A DNA stretch of 64,000 bases from Blautia liquoris (GCF_015159595.1 NZ_CP063304.1:682001-746000); one strand, 5' to 3'. Shown: positions 44,145 to 54,750, counted from the first letter of the stretch. The notes: generated by a model from the sequence alone, not told the origin. Made by a program: numbers and translations.

Positions 44145-45221
44145 ATGTTTGATAAACTAGACGATATTTCAATTCGCCTGGAAGAAATTTTGCGTCAGTT
44201 AGCCCAGCCCGACGTGGCCGCTGATTCGGCCAGATTTCAAAAGTTAATGAAAGAACAGGCGGAATTGCAGCCAATTGCAGATGCCTATCAGGAATATAAG
44301 AACAACCGTCAGGTCATCGAGGACAGCATCTCCATGTTGGAAGGCGAAAAGGATGATGAAATGCGTGAAATGCTCAAAGAAGAGCTGTTCGATGCAAAAA
44401 AACAGACGGAACAACTTGAGGACAAACTGAAGCTCCTGCTTCTTCCGAAAGACCCGAACGATCACAAGAATGTCATCGTTGAAATCCGAGCAGGTGCCGG
44501 AGGAGATGAGGCGGCGCTGTTTGCAGCCGAAGTCTATCGTATGTATGTTAAATATGCTGAAAACCGTAACTGGAGGACAGAGATGATCAGTGTGAATGAG
44601 AATGGAATTGGAGGCTTTAAAGAAGTCACATTCATGATTAACGGTACTGGCGCATATTCCAGGATGAAGTATGAGAGTGGTGTTCACAGGGTACAGCGTG
44701 TACCCGAGACCGAGAGCGGCGGAAGAATCCACACGTCCACAATTACAGTGGCGATCATGCCAGAGGCAGAGGAAATAGATTTTCACCTTGACATGAAGGA
44801 CTGCAAGTTCGATGTGTTCCGTGCATCTGGAAATGGCGGTCAGTGTGTCAATACTACAGATTCAGCTGTGCGTCTGACTCATATACCGACAGGGATTGTT
44901 ATATCTTGCCAGGATGAAAAATCACAGCTCAAGAACAAGGACAAAGCCTTAAAGGTTCTGCGTTCCCGCCTTTATGATATGGAACTTGAGAAGCAGCATG
45001 ATGCAGAGGCCGAGGCAAGGAGAAGCCAGGTCGGATCGGGTGATCGTTCGGAAAAGATCAGAACGTATAACTTTCCACAGGGAAGAGTGACCGATCATCG
45101 GATCAAACTGACACTTCACAAACTTCAGGAAGTATTAGACGGAGACTTGGATGATCTGATCGACAGTTTAATTGCCGCAGATCAGTCCGCAAAACTCAGC
45201 AGTCTGGAAAATACTGCATGA
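44145..45221 (+). CDS. prfA: Peptide chain release factor 1
   Basis: Recognises UAA and UAG stop codons. The GGQ motif is in [14 protein letters not shown] near residue 232. The codon-recognition PxT motif appears as PET in [14 protein letters not shown] near 187. 358 residues, normal. AAAGGAG precedes ATG 44145. The prmC-prfA order is typical. Confidence 0.96.
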   Translation: MFDKLDDISIRLEEILRQLAQPDVAADSARFQKLMKEQAELQPIADAYQEYKNNRQVIEDSISMLEGEKDDEMREMLKEELFDAKKQTEQLEDKLKLLLLPKDPNDHKNVIVEIRAGAGGDEAALFAAEVYRMYVKYAENRNWRTEMISVNENGIGGFKEVTFMINGTGAYSRMKYESGVHRVQRVPETESGGRIHTSTITVAIMPEAEEIDFHLDMKDCKFDVFRASGNGGQCVNTTDSAVRLTHIPTGIVISCQDEKSQLKNKDKALKVLRSRLYDMELEKQHDAEAEARRSQVGSGDRSEKIRTYNFPQGRVTDHRIKLTLHKLQEVLDGDLDDLIDSLIAADQSAKLSSLENTA

Positions 45222-45285
45222 ATTCTCGACACGAATAAGTAGGAGAGGGAAGCAAAAAAAGATAAAGCATGAGGAGAGAGATATC

Positions 45286-46218
45286 ATGAAAAAAACATCA
45301 TTGGTGATTATGGCAGCCGGAATTGGCAGCCGTTTTGGCAAAGGAATTAAACAGCTGGAACCAGTGGGGCCATGTGGAGAGGTGATCATGGATTATTCGA
45401 TACACGATGCGCTGGAGGCAGGATTTAATAAAGTAATCTTTGTAATTCGAAAAGATCTTGAAGAGGATTTTAAACAGATGATCGGACACAGGATTGAACA
45501 GCTGACAGAGGTGCAATATGCTTATCAGGAGTTGGATGATCTACCAGAAGGATTCGAGAAACCAAAAAAGAGAACGAAGCCCTGGGGGACAGGGCAGGCG
45601 GTTCTCTGTGCAAAAGATGTTATTCATGAACCGTTTGCCGTCATTAATGCTGATGATTATTATGGAAAAGAACCCTTTGTGAAGCTGCACAAGGACCTGA
45701 CTTGCGAGCATACTATAGAAAAGGGTGTTCACCCTGTCAGCATGGCTGGATTTGTGCTGGAAAATACACTCAGTGACAACGGCGGAGTGACCCGTGGGGT
45801 CTGTACGACCGATGAACGGGGGAATCTGATAGGAATCAATGAAACCTCCAATATTGTAAAGACAGCTCAGGGTGCTGCAGTACAGGACGAAAAAGGCTTT
45901 ACTCCACTCGACCCCGAATCCTTGGTGTCCATGAATATGTGGGGACTGCGGCAGGAGTTCTTGGATGAACTTGAAGAAGGATTTGCCGAATTTTTAATAA
46001 ATCATAAGGATGATGAAAAGACAGAATATCTTCTGCCAACCTTTATTGATGAACTTCTACATAAAGGCAGGGCACAGGTAAAGGTATTAAAGACCACTTC
46101 CAATTGGTTTGGAGTTACATATCAGGAAGATAAAGATTCAGTAAAAGACGCATTTTGCAGGCTGATTGCAGACGGCATCTATGACAAAAACCTGTACGAA
46201 AACAAAGTTGAAGCTTAA
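45286..46218 (+). CDS. Nucleotidyltransferase family protein (sugar-phosphate type)
   Basis: 310 residues of the NTP-transferase fold: VIMAAGIGSRFGKGIKQLEPVG at residues 7-28 binds the nucleotide, and INADDYYGKE near 120 carries the metal Asp pair. The start at 45286 has GAGGAGAG; a long upstream frame inside prfA is rejected. A sugar-1-phosphate uridylyl- or related transferase role is likely; the sugar is unknown. It lies upstream of glmM, which hints at cell-envelope sugar metabolism. Confidence 0.82.
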   Translation: MKKTSLVIMAAGIGSRFGKGIKQLEPVGPCGEVIMDYSIHDALEAGFNKVIFVIRKDLEEDFKQMIGHRIEQLTEVQYAYQELDDLPEGFEKPKKRTKPWGTGQAVLCAKDVIHEPFAVINADDYYGKEPFVKLHKDLTCEHTIEKGVHPVSMAGFVLENTLSDNGGVTRGVCTTDERGNLIGINETSNIVKTAQGAAVQDEKGFTPLDPESLVSMNMWGLRQEFLDELEEGFAEFLINHKDDEKTEYLLPTFIDELLHKGRAQVKVLKTTSNWFGVTYQEDKDSVKDAFCRLIADGIYDKNLYENKVEA

Positions 46219-46250
46219 AAAGAAATTATAACTATAGGGAGATCAAAATC

Positions 46251-47600
46251 ATGGGAAAATATTTTGGTACGGACGGTTTCCGCGGGGAAGCTAATATCGA
46301 TTTGACAGTAGAGCATGCATATAAAGTAGGGCGTTTTCTGGGCTGGTATTTCGGAAAAGATCACAAGGCGTCTATTGTGATTGGAAAAGATACTCGTCGT
46401 TCCAGTTATATGTTTGAATATGCTCTTGCTTCGGGACTTACTGCTTCCGGTGCAGATGCCTGTCTGCTTCATGTGACTACTACACCGAGTGTGTCATATG
46501 TTGTGAGAACTGAGAATTTTGACTGTGGAATCATGATTTCAGCCAGCCACAATCCATATTATGACAATGGAATCAAGGTCATAAACGGACAGGGGCAGAA
46601 GTTGGAATCAGAGATTGAAGAGCAGATAGAGAATTACATCGATCAGGAAGAACCAAAGGTTCCATTTGCAATAGGGAAAGATATCGGGAGAACCATCGAT
46701 TTCTCAGCGGGAAGAAACCGCTATATTGGACATCTGATCTCGATTCCGACGCGTTCGTTTAAAAATATCCGTGTTGGTCTGGACTGTTCGAATGGCAGCT
46801 CCTTTTCCATTGCAAAAAGTGTTTTTGATGCAGTAGGTGCAAAAACATACGTGATCAGCAACAATCCGGATGGTACAAATATCAACAAAGACTGTGGTTC
46901 TACTCACATTGAAGCTTTACAGCAGTTTGTAAGAGATAATCAGTTGGACGTAGGGTTTGCCTATGACGGAGATGCGGATCGCTGTATCGCTGTTGATGAA
47001 AAAGGTGAAGTCGTGGACGGCGATATGATTATGTTTATCTGTGGAAAGTACTTGAAAGAGCAGGGAAGATTAGATCAGAATACGATTGTCACAACAATTA
47101 TGTCAAACCTGGGACTTTACAAAGCATGTGACCGAGAGGGGATTCGTTATGAAAAAACGGCTGTCGGGGATCGCCATGTATGTGAGAATATGATGGCAAA
47201 CGGCTATTCTCTGGGCGGAGAGCAGTCGGGCCATATCATATTCAGCAAACATGCTTCGACAGGCGACGGGATTCTGACATCTTTGATGGTTATGGAAGTA
47301 ATTCTTGAAAAGAAGACTTCACTTCATACACTGGCAAAAGAAATCACGATATATCCGCAGTGCCTGAAGAATGTGAAAGTAGCCGATAAGAAGGCGGCAA
47401 AAGAGAATTCAGCTGTTAAAAAAGCGATTGCAGAGGTGAAACAATCACTTGGGGGGGAAGGAAGAATCCTGGTCCGTGAAAGCGGAACGGAACCTGTAAT
47501 TCGTGTGATGGTGGAAGCTGCAGAGGATGCGCTGTGTGAAACCTGCGTAGATCAGGTAATTGAAGTAATGAGACAAGAAAACCTGATAATTTCAGACTGA
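46251..47600 (+). CDS. glmM: Phosphoglucosamine mutase GlmM
   Basis: Converts glucosamine-6-phosphate to glucosamine-1-phosphate for peptidoglycan. The N terminus is GKYFGTDGFRGEAN; the phosphoserine is in ISASHNPYYDNG near residue 100, the metal loop is YDGDADR near 243, and the phosphate-binding loop is RESGTEPVIRVM near the end. 449 residues, normal. Confidence 0.94.
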   Translation: MGKYFGTDGFRGEANIDLTVEHAYKVGRFLGWYFGKDHKASIVIGKDTRRSSYMFEYALASGLTASGADACLLHVTTTPSVSYVVRTENFDCGIMISASHNPYYDNGIKVINGQGQKLESEIEEQIENYIDQEEPKVPFAIGKDIGRTIDFSAGRNRYIGHLISIPTRSFKNIRVGLDCSNGSSFSIAKSVFDAVGAKTYVISNNPDGTNINKDCGSTHIEALQQFVRDNQLDVGFAYDGDADRCIAVDEKGEVVDGDMIMFICGKYLKEQGRLDQNTIVTTIMSNLGLYKACDREGIRYEKTAVGDRHVCENMMANGYSLGGEQSGHIIFSKHASTGDGILTSLMVMEVILEKKTSLHTLAKEITIYPQCLKNVKVADKKAAKENSAVKKAIAEVKQSLGGEGRILVRESGTEPVIRVMVEAAEDALCETCVDQVIEVMRQENLIISD

Positions 47601-47623
47601 GAAATTTGTATGGAGAAAAAACT

Positions 47624-48664
47624 TTGAAGAAACGAAGGATCCTTACGGTCTTAAGCAGTCTGCTCATCTTTATGTCAGCCTGCGGACCGAAAGATTATAC
47701 CGGTGCATATGACTTGGGTGTGAAATCATTAAAAGAGAATGATTATAATACAGCACTTGCGAGTTTTTTAAAAGCCAAGGAAGATTCTGAACTGGAAGTA
47801 GAATCCAGCCGCATGATAGGAATTACCTATCTGAAAATGGGAGACTATAAGAATGCAGTCACTTATCTTGATGACTGCCGAAATAAGCTTAGATTTAAAT
47901 CTGAGGAGTTCGAATGTGATGTGATGTATTATCTCGCTGAGGCCTGCGAAGGCAGTGGAGATACGAAAAGAGCAATAAAACTTTACAGCCGCCTGATCAA
48001 AGAACATGATGATGCAGATGCCAGCTTTATGAGGGGCAGGATTTATCTCGGGCAGAATGAGGAGAAAAAGGCCAAAGCTGATTTCAAAGCTTCGCTTGCA
48101 AAGAACCCTGGATATGACAATTATATCAGAGTCTATTTGATTTATGCGGGCAATAACCGTGAGGCAGATGGTGCGGCATATCTGGAAGAGGCTGTTAAAA
48201 AAGAACCCAGGGGAGCAGAGGAACAGTATGAGCAGGGACGTATCTTATATTATCTGCAGGATTATGATAAAGCGTCCAAAGTCTTGAAAGAAGCGGTCGA
48301 TGAGGGAGTCGATGAGGCTGTCTGGCTGCTGGGACAGATTTATCTGAAGAACCAGAATCAGGTATCCGCGCGAAAATTGTATCAGCGGTATCTCGACGAA
48401 AACAAGGATTCGGCAGCCGCTTATAATGGTCTTGCACTCTGTGACATTGCAGATAAAAATTATGATGATGCACTCTCTGACATACAGACAGGCCTTGAAA
48501 AGGCAGATAATAAAGATAAGGAGAACTTGTTGTTTAATGAGATTGTCGTCTATGAAAATAAACTTGATTTTAAAACAGCGAAGGAAAAGATGAACGTCTT
48601 TGTGCAGCAGTATCCGGAAAACGAGACGGCCGTTCGCGAAAACTTGTTCCTTCAGAGCCGTTAA
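47624..48664 (+). CDS. TPR-repeat lipoprotein
   Basis: An N-terminal signal peptide of about 20 residues ends in a lipobox, FMSAC. The mature protein has about seven to eight tetratricopeptide repeats (for example DYKNAVTYLDDC, DYDKASKVLKEA, NYDDALSDIQTG). Start is TTG 47624 with GGAG upstream; TTG 47606 is an alternative. It is probably an extracytoplasmic protein-interaction scaffold; its partners are unknown. It sits between glmM and hflX in the same direction. Confidence 0.85.
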   Translation: MKKRRILTVLSSLLIFMSACGPKDYTGAYDLGVKSLKENDYNTALASFLKAKEDSELEVESSRMIGITYLKMGDYKNAVTYLDDCRNKLRFKSEEFECDVMYYLAEACEGSGDTKRAIKLYSRLIKEHDDADASFMRGRIYLGQNEEKKAKADFKASLAKNPGYDNYIRVYLIYAGNNREADGAAYLEEAVKKEPRGAEEQYEQGRILYYLQDYDKASKVLKEAVDEGVDEAVWLLGQIYLKNQNQVSARKLYQRYLDENKDSAAAYNGLALCDIADKNYDDALSDIQTGLEKADNKDKENLLFNEIVVYENKLDFKTAKEKMNVFVQQYPENETAVRENLFLQSR

Positions 48665-48675
48665 AAGGAGGAGAT

Positions 48676-49926
48676 ATGGAAGATCTTTTTGAATCTGAAA
48701 AAAGAAAAGAACGTGTGATTCTTGTCGGTGTAGCAGGCCAGGGGCAGGAGGAAAAAGTTTATTGGTCTATGAAAGAACTTGCAGAACTTACGAATACTGC
48801 CGGTGCCGAGGTGGTTGAACAGGTCGTGCAGAACCGGGAATCAATTCATCCTGGAACGTATGTGGGGAAGGGAAAGATTGATGAGATAAGGCAGATGCTG
48901 TATGTAAGGGAAGCAGATGGTATTATCTGTGACGATGAGCTTTCTCCGGCTCAGATGAAAAATCTGGAAGATGAACTGGAATGCAAGGTTATGGACCGAA
49001 CACTTCTGATTCTGGATATCTTTGCATCCAGAGCAAAAACCAGTGAAGGGAAGATCCAGGTTGAGCTGGCCCAGTTGAAATACCGTCAGGCAAGGCTTGT
49101 GGGGCTACGTTCTTCTTTGTCCAGACTGGGTGGAGGAATCGGAACCAGAGGACCGGGAGAGAAAAAGCTGGAGATGGACCGCCGTCTGATTACAGACCGG
49201 ATCGCTGCTCTTCGAAGAGAACTGCAAGAAGTCCAAAAACATCGGGATCTCATTCGGGAAAAGAGAAAGAAAGGACAATTAAAGGTCTGTGCCATTGTAG
49301 GATATACCAACGCCGGGAAGTCTACACTCCTCAATGTGATGACAGATGCAGATGTTCTGGAGGAAGATCAGTTGTTTGCAACGCTTGATCCTACGACTCG
49401 TGTGCTGGATCTTCCGGGAGGACAGCAGGTATTGCTGACGGATACCGTTGGCTTTATTAATAAGCTGCCCCATCATCTGATTGAGGCATTTCAGGGCACC
49501 CTGGAAGAAGCAAGGTATGCGGATATTCTGATTCATGTTGTCGATGCATCGAATCCACAGATGGAACAGCAGATGCAGGTGGTATATGATACCTTGAAAC
49601 AGCTTGGTGCACAAGATAAGACGGTACTGACTCTGTTCAATAAGCAGGATAAAAGAAATCCGGAAGAGCATAATTTTACAGATCCCCATGCGGATTATAT
49701 ACTGAAAACCTCATTGAAATATCTAAAAGGCCCGGATCAGATCAAAGGCACTCTGGAAGAAATTATAAAATCACAGCAGATCTTTATCGATCGGCTATAT
49801 TCTTACACAGAGGCATCTAAGGTAGCTTTGATCCGATCCTTTGGACAACTGGTTTCGGAAGAGTATCTGCCGGAGGGCATAAAAGTACAGGCCTATGTGC
49901 CAAAGGAACGGTATGGGAATATCTGA
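48676..49926 (+). CDS. hflX: GTPase HflX
   Basis: Ribosome-associated GTPase that splits stalled or heat-damaged ribosomes. The N-terminal HflX domain holds VQNRESIHPGTYVGKGK and the linker GGGIGTRGPGEKKLE near residue 155. G1 is GYTNAGKSTLLN near 210, G3 is DTVGF and G4 is FNKQD. 416 residues. AAAGGAGG precedes ATG. Its stop is 1 bp from that of the convergent flippase gene. Confidence 0.95.
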   Translation: MEDLFESEKRKERVILVGVAGQGQEEKVYWSMKELAELTNTAGAEVVEQVVQNRESIHPGTYVGKGKIDEIRQMLYVREADGIICDDELSPAQMKNLEDELECKVMDRTLLILDIFASRAKTSEGKIQVELAQLKYRQARLVGLRSSLSRLGGGIGTRGPGEKKLEMDRRLITDRIAALRRELQEVQKHRDLIREKRKKGQLKVCAIVGYTNAGKSTLLNVMTDADVLEEDQLFATLDPTTRVLDLPGGQQVLLTDTVGFINKLPHHLIEAFQGTLEEARYADILIHVVDASNPQMEQQMQVVYDTLKQLGAQDKTVLTLFNKQDKRNPEEHNFTDPHADYILKTSLKYLKGPDQIKGTLEEIIKSQQIFIDRLYSYTEASKVALIRSFGQLVSEEYLPEGIKVQAYVPKERYGNI

Positions 49927-49927
49927 T

Positions 49928-51442
49928 TTATGCTTTCAGTCTCCGTATTGTGGGCAGATAAAAGGAAAGATAGCTGCTCCCCATGACCAGAATGACAAGG
50001 ATTAGATTCAGGATACTATTTCCGGCCATGAATCTTCCCAGGATCGCATCGGCAAAAAAACTAACTCCTAAAGCGATCATGAGCAGGCCTGATGGCTTTA
50101 AGATACACTGCATGGCATTGAACGAAAAACGGGCGCTTTTTTTCAGAAAGATTACATTTAAAACACTGGAGACAAGTTCACTGAACAGAAGACCCCAGAG
50201 GTATCCTTTGACGCCGAATGACGGAATAGCAAACAGCACAAACAGGATTCGGATGGACAATCCTGCGATGTTCTGATAAAAACAAAGACGCGTTTTTCCC
50301 AGACCATTCAATATACTGGTCAGGGTGGAATTCAGATACAAAAACGGACTGATAAATCCCAGGATCTGCAGATATTTGCCGGCCTCTTCATTTTGAAAAA
50401 GAAGTGTTCCGATGGCATTACCGTAGGCGCAGAAGACACCGACTGCAAAGATACCCAATATAAGACAATACTTTATCGTGACTTCGATCGTTTTTTTTAC
50501 ATTTTCATCATTTCCAGCGGCCTGGTCTTCGGCAACACTTGGAAGCAGCATAACCGCCACTGAACTGGTCAGGGCACTTGGGAAGAGGACCATGGGAAGA
50601 GCCATGCCGGTTATAATACCATAAGTTGCGAGCGCCTGGTTGTTGGATAAACCACACAGGCGCAGCCTGCTTGGAATCAGGACGGCTTCCACACTGTGCA
50701 GCAAGGTGATGCAGATTCTGTTTGCCGTGAGCGGATAGGAGAGTGTAAAAAGCTCCTTGAAGTTCTTTTCAGCCTCGCTGAGGTGAAAATGGTAATTATA
50801 TTTGGAACACTCCCAGGCAATTGCAATCAAAGTGAACAAGCTGGCACCAGCTTCCCCTGCAAGCAGTCCAATTACGGTCATTATTGCGTCCGGCTTTATT
50901 CCCCGACTTATCATGATCTGATATACGAGATAGGAAGAGAGGACTCTGATAAGTTGTTCCAGGAGCTGGCTGGCTGACGGAATTCCTGTCTTTTTTCGAG
51001 CGTAATAATAGGAAATGATACAGGTATGTATCGTAGACACAGGAACTGACAGCGCAAGGATGTCGAGCATCCTGGCAGTTTCCGGTTCACCCAGAATATG
51101 TATGGCGATAAAATTCGAAAAAATACGGATGAGACATGCAGCCAGGACAGAGAGACAGACACAAAAACCTGTTCCGACGAAAAGCACATCAAATCCGCCC
51201 TTCTTGGATCCTACGGCATTTTTTGCCGCAATGGTTCTGGACATGATTGTCTGGAATCCGCCGATACATATGGCCGCACACAGAAAGGAGACGGGCGATA
51301 AAAGCTGATAAATCCCCATACCCGTGGCACCGATTGTATGTGACAGGAATATTCTATAGAAGAACCCTATGATTCGGGTTAAAAAGCCTGTTCCGGTGAG
51401 AATTATAGTACCCAAGAGCAATGTTTTTTTGCGTGACATCAT
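49928..51442 (-). CDS. SpoVB/Wzx-type polysaccharide flippase
   Basis: MATE/MOP superfamily membrane protein of 504 residues with about 14 helices, beginning TGFLTRIIGFFYRIFLSHTIG, typical of SpoVB-like proteins. These move lipid-linked wall precursors; SpoVB is needed for spore cortex in Bacillus. CAGGTG precedes ATGATG at 51442. It is divergent from nifS. The spore role is inferred from family and organism type. Confidence 0.87.
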   Translation of the reverse strand: MMSRKKTLLLGTIILTGTGFLTRIIGFFYRIFLSHTIGATGMGIYQLLSPVSFLCAAICIGGFQTIMSRTIAAKNAVGSKKGGFDVLFVGTGFCVCLSVLAACLIRIFSNFIAIHILGEPETARMLDILALSVPVSTIHTCIISYYYARKKTGIPSASQLLEQLIRVLSSYLVYQIMISRGIKPDAIMTVIGLLAGEAGASLFTLIAIAWECSKYNYHFHLSEAEKNFKELFTLSYPLTANRICITLLHSVEAVLIPSRLRLCGLSNNQALATYGIITGMALPMVLFPSALTSSVAVMLLPSVAEDQAAGNDENVKKTIEVTIKYCLILGIFAVGVFCAYGNAIGTLLFQNEEAGKYLQILGFISPFLYLNSTLTSILNGLGKTRLCFYQNIAGLSIRILFVLFAIPSFGVKGYLWGLLFSELVSSVLNVIFLKKSARFSFNAMQCILKPSGLLMIALGVSFFADAILGRFMAGNSILNLILVILVMGSSYLSFYLPTIRRLKA

Positions 51443-51489
51443 ACACCTGATTTTTATATACTTAGAATAAATGTATGTCGGAGCGGGCC

Positions 51490-51518
51490 TTGACAGAACC
51501 TGATTGCGGTGATACTTT
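51490..51518 (+). promoter_or_regulatory. Sigma-A promoter of nifS-mnmA
   Basis: Perfect TTGACA (51490-51495), 17-bp spacer, TACTTT (51513-51518), 27 bp before the nifS start. Confidence 0.65.
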
Positions 51519-51544
51519 ATAATGGATTAAAGGAGATTGACAGC

Positions 51545-52720
51545 ATGATTTATTTAGATAACGCAGCTACAACCAAGACGGCACCGGAAGTAGTAGATGC
51601 CATGATTCCGTATTTTGGCGAACTGTACGGCAATCCTTCCAGTATCTATGAAATCGCAGGAAAGAGCAAAGAAGCGGTGGATAAAGGAAGAAGCCAGATT
51701 GCGGACGTACTAGGTGTCTCTCCGGAGGAGATCTACTTTACCGCGGGCGGAAGTGAGTCCGATAACTGGGCGATTATAGCCGCGTTTGAGTCTTGCAAAT
51801 CAAGAGGAAATCACATAATCACGACGAAAATCGAACATCACGCCGTTCTTCATACTTGCGAATATCTGGAAAGGGAAAGAGGAGCAAAGGTCACTTATCT
51901 GGATGTGGATGAGAAGGGTATGGTGGATCCGAAAGAACTTGAACGTGCTATTACTCCCGAGACAATACTGATCTCGGTGATGTATGCGAATAATGAGATC
52001 GGTACGATCGAACCAATTCAGGACATCGGGAAAATAGCTAAGGAACATGAGATCCTTTTTCATACGGATGCCGTACAGGCATTCTGTCAGGTCTCGATTG
52101 ATGTTGCTGCATGCAACATAGATATGCTTAGCTCCAGTGGTCATAAGATTAACGGGCCGAAAGGGATCGGCTTTTTATATATCAGAAGGGGCGTAAAGAT
52201 ACACTCCCTTATCCATGGCGGAGCGCAGGAGAGAAAACGACGCGCAGGTACGGAAAATGTCCCCGCAATTGTTGGATATGGTGTGGCTGCCAGCCGTGCA
52301 TGGAACTCTATGGAATCCAGAACAAAGAAAGAAGTTCAGCTGCGCGATTATATGATCGACAGAATTCTGAGAGAGATTCCATATTGTCGCCTAAATGGAG
52401 ATCGTGTGCGTCGTCTTCCAAATAACGTAAATATCAGCTTTCAATTTGTAGAGGGTGAATCCCTCCTGATTATGCTTGATATGGAAGGGATTGCAGCATC
52501 CAGCGGATCCGCCTGTACATCGGGAAGCCTGGATCCGTCTCATGTATTGCTCGCCATTGGTCTTACGCATGAGACTGCACATGGGTCACTTCGCATGACA
52601 TTGGGAGAAGATACGACAAAGGAAGACATTGACATCACTGTAGAGAAGATAAAGGCAATCGTTAAGCGGCTCAGAAGCATGTCGCCACTTTACGAAGACT
52701 TTATGAAGAAGCAACATTGA
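51545..52720 (+). CDS. Cysteine desulfurase NifS/IscS-type
   Basis: PLP enzyme that releases sulfur from cysteine as a persulfide. MIYLDNAATTK is at the start, the PLP Lys is in SSSGHKINGPKG near residue 200, and the active Cys is in SGSACTSGSL near 325 on the flexible loop. Start 51545 with AAAGGAG. 391 residues. No IscU or Rrf2 regulator is beside it; mnmA follows, so its main job here may be tRNA thiolation. Confidence 0.93.
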   Translation: MIYLDNAATTKTAPEVVDAMIPYFGELYGNPSSIYEIAGKSKEAVDKGRSQIADVLGVSPEEIYFTAGGSESDNWAIIAAFESCKSRGNHIITTKIEHHAVLHTCEYLERERGAKVTYLDVDEKGMVDPKELERAITPETILISVMYANNEIGTIEPIQDIGKIAKEHEILFHTDAVQAFCQVSIDVAACNIDMLSSSGHKINGPKGIGFLYIRRGVKIHSLIHGGAQERKRRAGTENVPAIVGYGVAASRAWNSMESRTKKEVQLRDYMIDRILREIPYCRLNGDRVRRLPNNVNISFQFVEGESLLIMLDMEGIAASSGSACTSGSLDPSHVLLAIGLTHETAHGSLRMTLGEDTTKEDIDITVEKIKAIVKRLRSMSPLYEDFMKKQH

Positions 52721-52752
52721 AGCAGCAAAAGAAAAAGAGGATTAGTATTAAA

Positions 52753-53832
52753 ATGTCGAAGAAAGTAGTGGTAGGAATGTCAGGAGGAGTGGACTCCTCT
52801 GTGGCTGCCTATCTTTTAAAAGAACAAGGCTATGATGTGATCGGAGTTACCATGCAGATCTGGCAGGATGAGGACGAATGTTCACTGGAAGAAAATGGGG
52901 GATGCTGTGGCCTCTCTGCGGTTGAAGACGCCAGAAAGGTGGCTCGGGTTCTTGATATTCCTTACTATGTCATGAATTTTAAAGAGGAGTTTCAAAGGGA
53001 TGTCATAGAGTATTTTAAATATGAATATCTCCATGGAAGAACGCCAAATCCGTGTATTGCCTGTAATCGTTATGTGAAATGGGAAGCCCTCCTGCAGCGG
53101 AGCCTTGCGATTGGGGCGGATTACATTGCCACCGGTCATTATGCACAGATCGCACACCTGCCAGGTGGACGATATGCGATTCAGAATTCGGTTACATCTG
53201 CAAAAGATCAGACATATGCTCTGTATAATCTGACGCAGGAACAACTGGCCCGCACATTGATGCCGGTTGGAGCTTATCATAAAGATCAGATTCGTGAAAT
53301 AGCAAGTCAAATCAGGCTTCCGGTCGCACATAAGAAGGACAGTCAGGAAATCTGTTTCGTCCCTGATCATGATTACGCTTCATTTATTGAGAACGAGACG
53401 GGAAAAGAGATGCCGGAGGGCAATTTTGTAGATACATCCGGTCGGGTGATCGGCAGACATCACGGAATTACACACTATACTGTCGGACAGCGAAGAGGAC
53501 TTGGGATTGCCGCTGGGAAACGTATCTTCGTATTAGAGATACGCCCGGAGACGAATGAAGTCGTGATCGGGGACGAGTCGGATGTGTTCTCGCATACGGT
53601 ACGCGCGGACAAGTTGAATTTTATGGGAATTGAGGACCTTCCGATAGGAAAATCCATGGATTTTACAGGAAAAATCCGCTATGGACATAAGGGGGCATCC
53701 TGTACGGCTAAAAGGACAGGAGAAGATGAGCTCACCTGTTATTTCCCGGAGTCGGTAAGGGCTGTTACGCCGGGACAGGCCCTGGTACTTTATAAAGATG
53801 GATATGTAGCGGCGGGAGGAACAATACTATGA
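52753..53832 (+). CDS. mnmA: tRNA-uridine 2-sulfurtransferase MnmA
   Basis: Thiolates U34 of Lys, Glu and Gln tRNAs. The ATP-binding P-loop is GMSGGVDSSVAA at residues 8-19. Catalytic Cys residues lie in PNPCIACNRYVKW near 100 and SQEICFVPD near 200. 359 residues. ATG 52753 is preferred; the frame runs back to 52717 inside nifS. The preceding desulfurase is the expected sulfur donor. Confidence 0.95.
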   Translation: MSKKVVVGMSGGVDSSVAAYLLKEQGYDVIGVTMQIWQDEDECSLEENGGCCGLSAVEDARKVARVLDIPYYVMNFKEEFQRDVIEYFKYEYLHGRTPNPCIACNRYVKWEALLQRSLAIGADYIATGHYAQIAHLPGGRYAIQNSVTSAKDQTYALYNLTQEQLARTLMPVGAYHKDQIREIASQIRLPVAHKKDSQEICFVPDHDYASFIENETGKEMPEGNFVDTSGRVIGRHHGITHYTVGQRRGLGIAAGKRIFVLEIRPETNEVVIGDESDVFSHTVRADKLNFMGIEDLPIGKSMDFTGKIRYGHKGASCTAKRTGEDELTCYFPESVRAVTPGQALVLYKDGYVAAGGTIL

Positions 53833-54653
53833 TAGCTGATTCACATATGCACACGAGTTTTTCCACAGACAGTGAAGCACCAATGGAAGAGATGGTTCAA
53901 AAGGCCATCGAGCTTGGTCTTGACAATATCTGCTTCACGGATCATTATGACAAAGATTTTGGAGGAGACTTTCACCAGATGGGTGAAGAAGAGGCGTTTC
54001 AGCTCGATACAGAGTCTTATCTTCGAAGCATCGAGCGAGTGCAGGAGAAGTATGAAGGACTCATTGAGATTCGTGCAGGTGTTGAGCTGGGGCTGCAGCT
54101 GCATTTGAAAGAATGGCTTTCAAATTATGTGAATGAATACCCTTTTGACTTTGTCATAGGCTCTATGCATCTTCTGGATGGAAATGATCCTGCGATACCA
54201 GGCAAAATCCCAGAAGGCAGTCAAAAGGAACTGCTCCGCAGATATTTTGCAGCAACGGCTGAAAATCTTGACAGCTTTCATGGTTTTCAGAGTCTGGGTC
54301 ATATGGACTATCTGTCCAGATACCTGGATGAGGAGGCTGGTGCCTATAATTATGCCGATTACAGTGATGAGATTGATGCCATTTTGAAACAGCTGATCAA
54401 GTATAACGTGGCTATGGAAGTAAATACTGGAGGGTATCGTTCCCGTCAGGACAAGTCGAATCCGAAAGAAGATGTACTGAAAAGATATAGGGAACTTGGC
54501 GGGGAACTGATTACAATCGGTGCGGATGGGCATACTCCCAGACAGATCGCTTTCGGTTTTGACCGGGTATCGGAACTGCTCTTAAAATGTGGATACAGAT
54601 ATTATGCACTTTACAGGCAGAAAAAACCAGAATTTATGAATCTGGTATTGTAA
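53829..54653 (+). CDS. PHP-domain histidinol-phosphatase-like protein
   Basis: 274 residues with the PHP metal motifs DSHMHTSFSTD at 4-14, FTDHYD near 40, a Glu in GVELGLQ, and TIGADGHTPRQI near the C terminus. Similar to HisK/HisJ-type histidinol phosphatases, but no other histidine gene is near. It overlaps mnmA by 4 bp. It could be a histidinol or other small phosphatase. Confidence 0.85.
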   Translation: MIADSHMHTSFSTDSEAPMEEMVQKAIELGLDNICFTDHYDKDFGGDFHQMGEEEAFQLDTESYLRSIERVQEKYEGLIEIRAGVELGLQLHLKEWLSNYVNEYPFDFVIGSMHLLDGNDPAIPGKIPEGSQKELLRRYFAATAENLDSFHGFQSLGHMDYLSRYLDEEAGAYNYADYSDEIDAILKQLIKYNVAMEVNTGGYRSRQDKSNPKEDVLKRYRELGGELITIGADGHTPRQIAFGFDRVSELLLKCGYRYYALYRQKKPEFMNLVL

Positions 54654-54676
54654 TTTTGGTTAAAATTAGGTAGAAT
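54648..54676 (+). promoter_or_regulatory. Sigma-A-type promoter of gap
   Basis: TTGTAA (54648-54653), 17-bp spacer, TAGAAT (54671-54676). The -35 overlaps the stop of the preceding gene. Confidence 0.6.
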
Positions 54677-54750
54677 GTAAATAGGTTGATGTTTCTTTAA
54701 CAATCTGAGAAACTCAATGAAATCAAAACACTTTAGGAGGAATAAAAATC

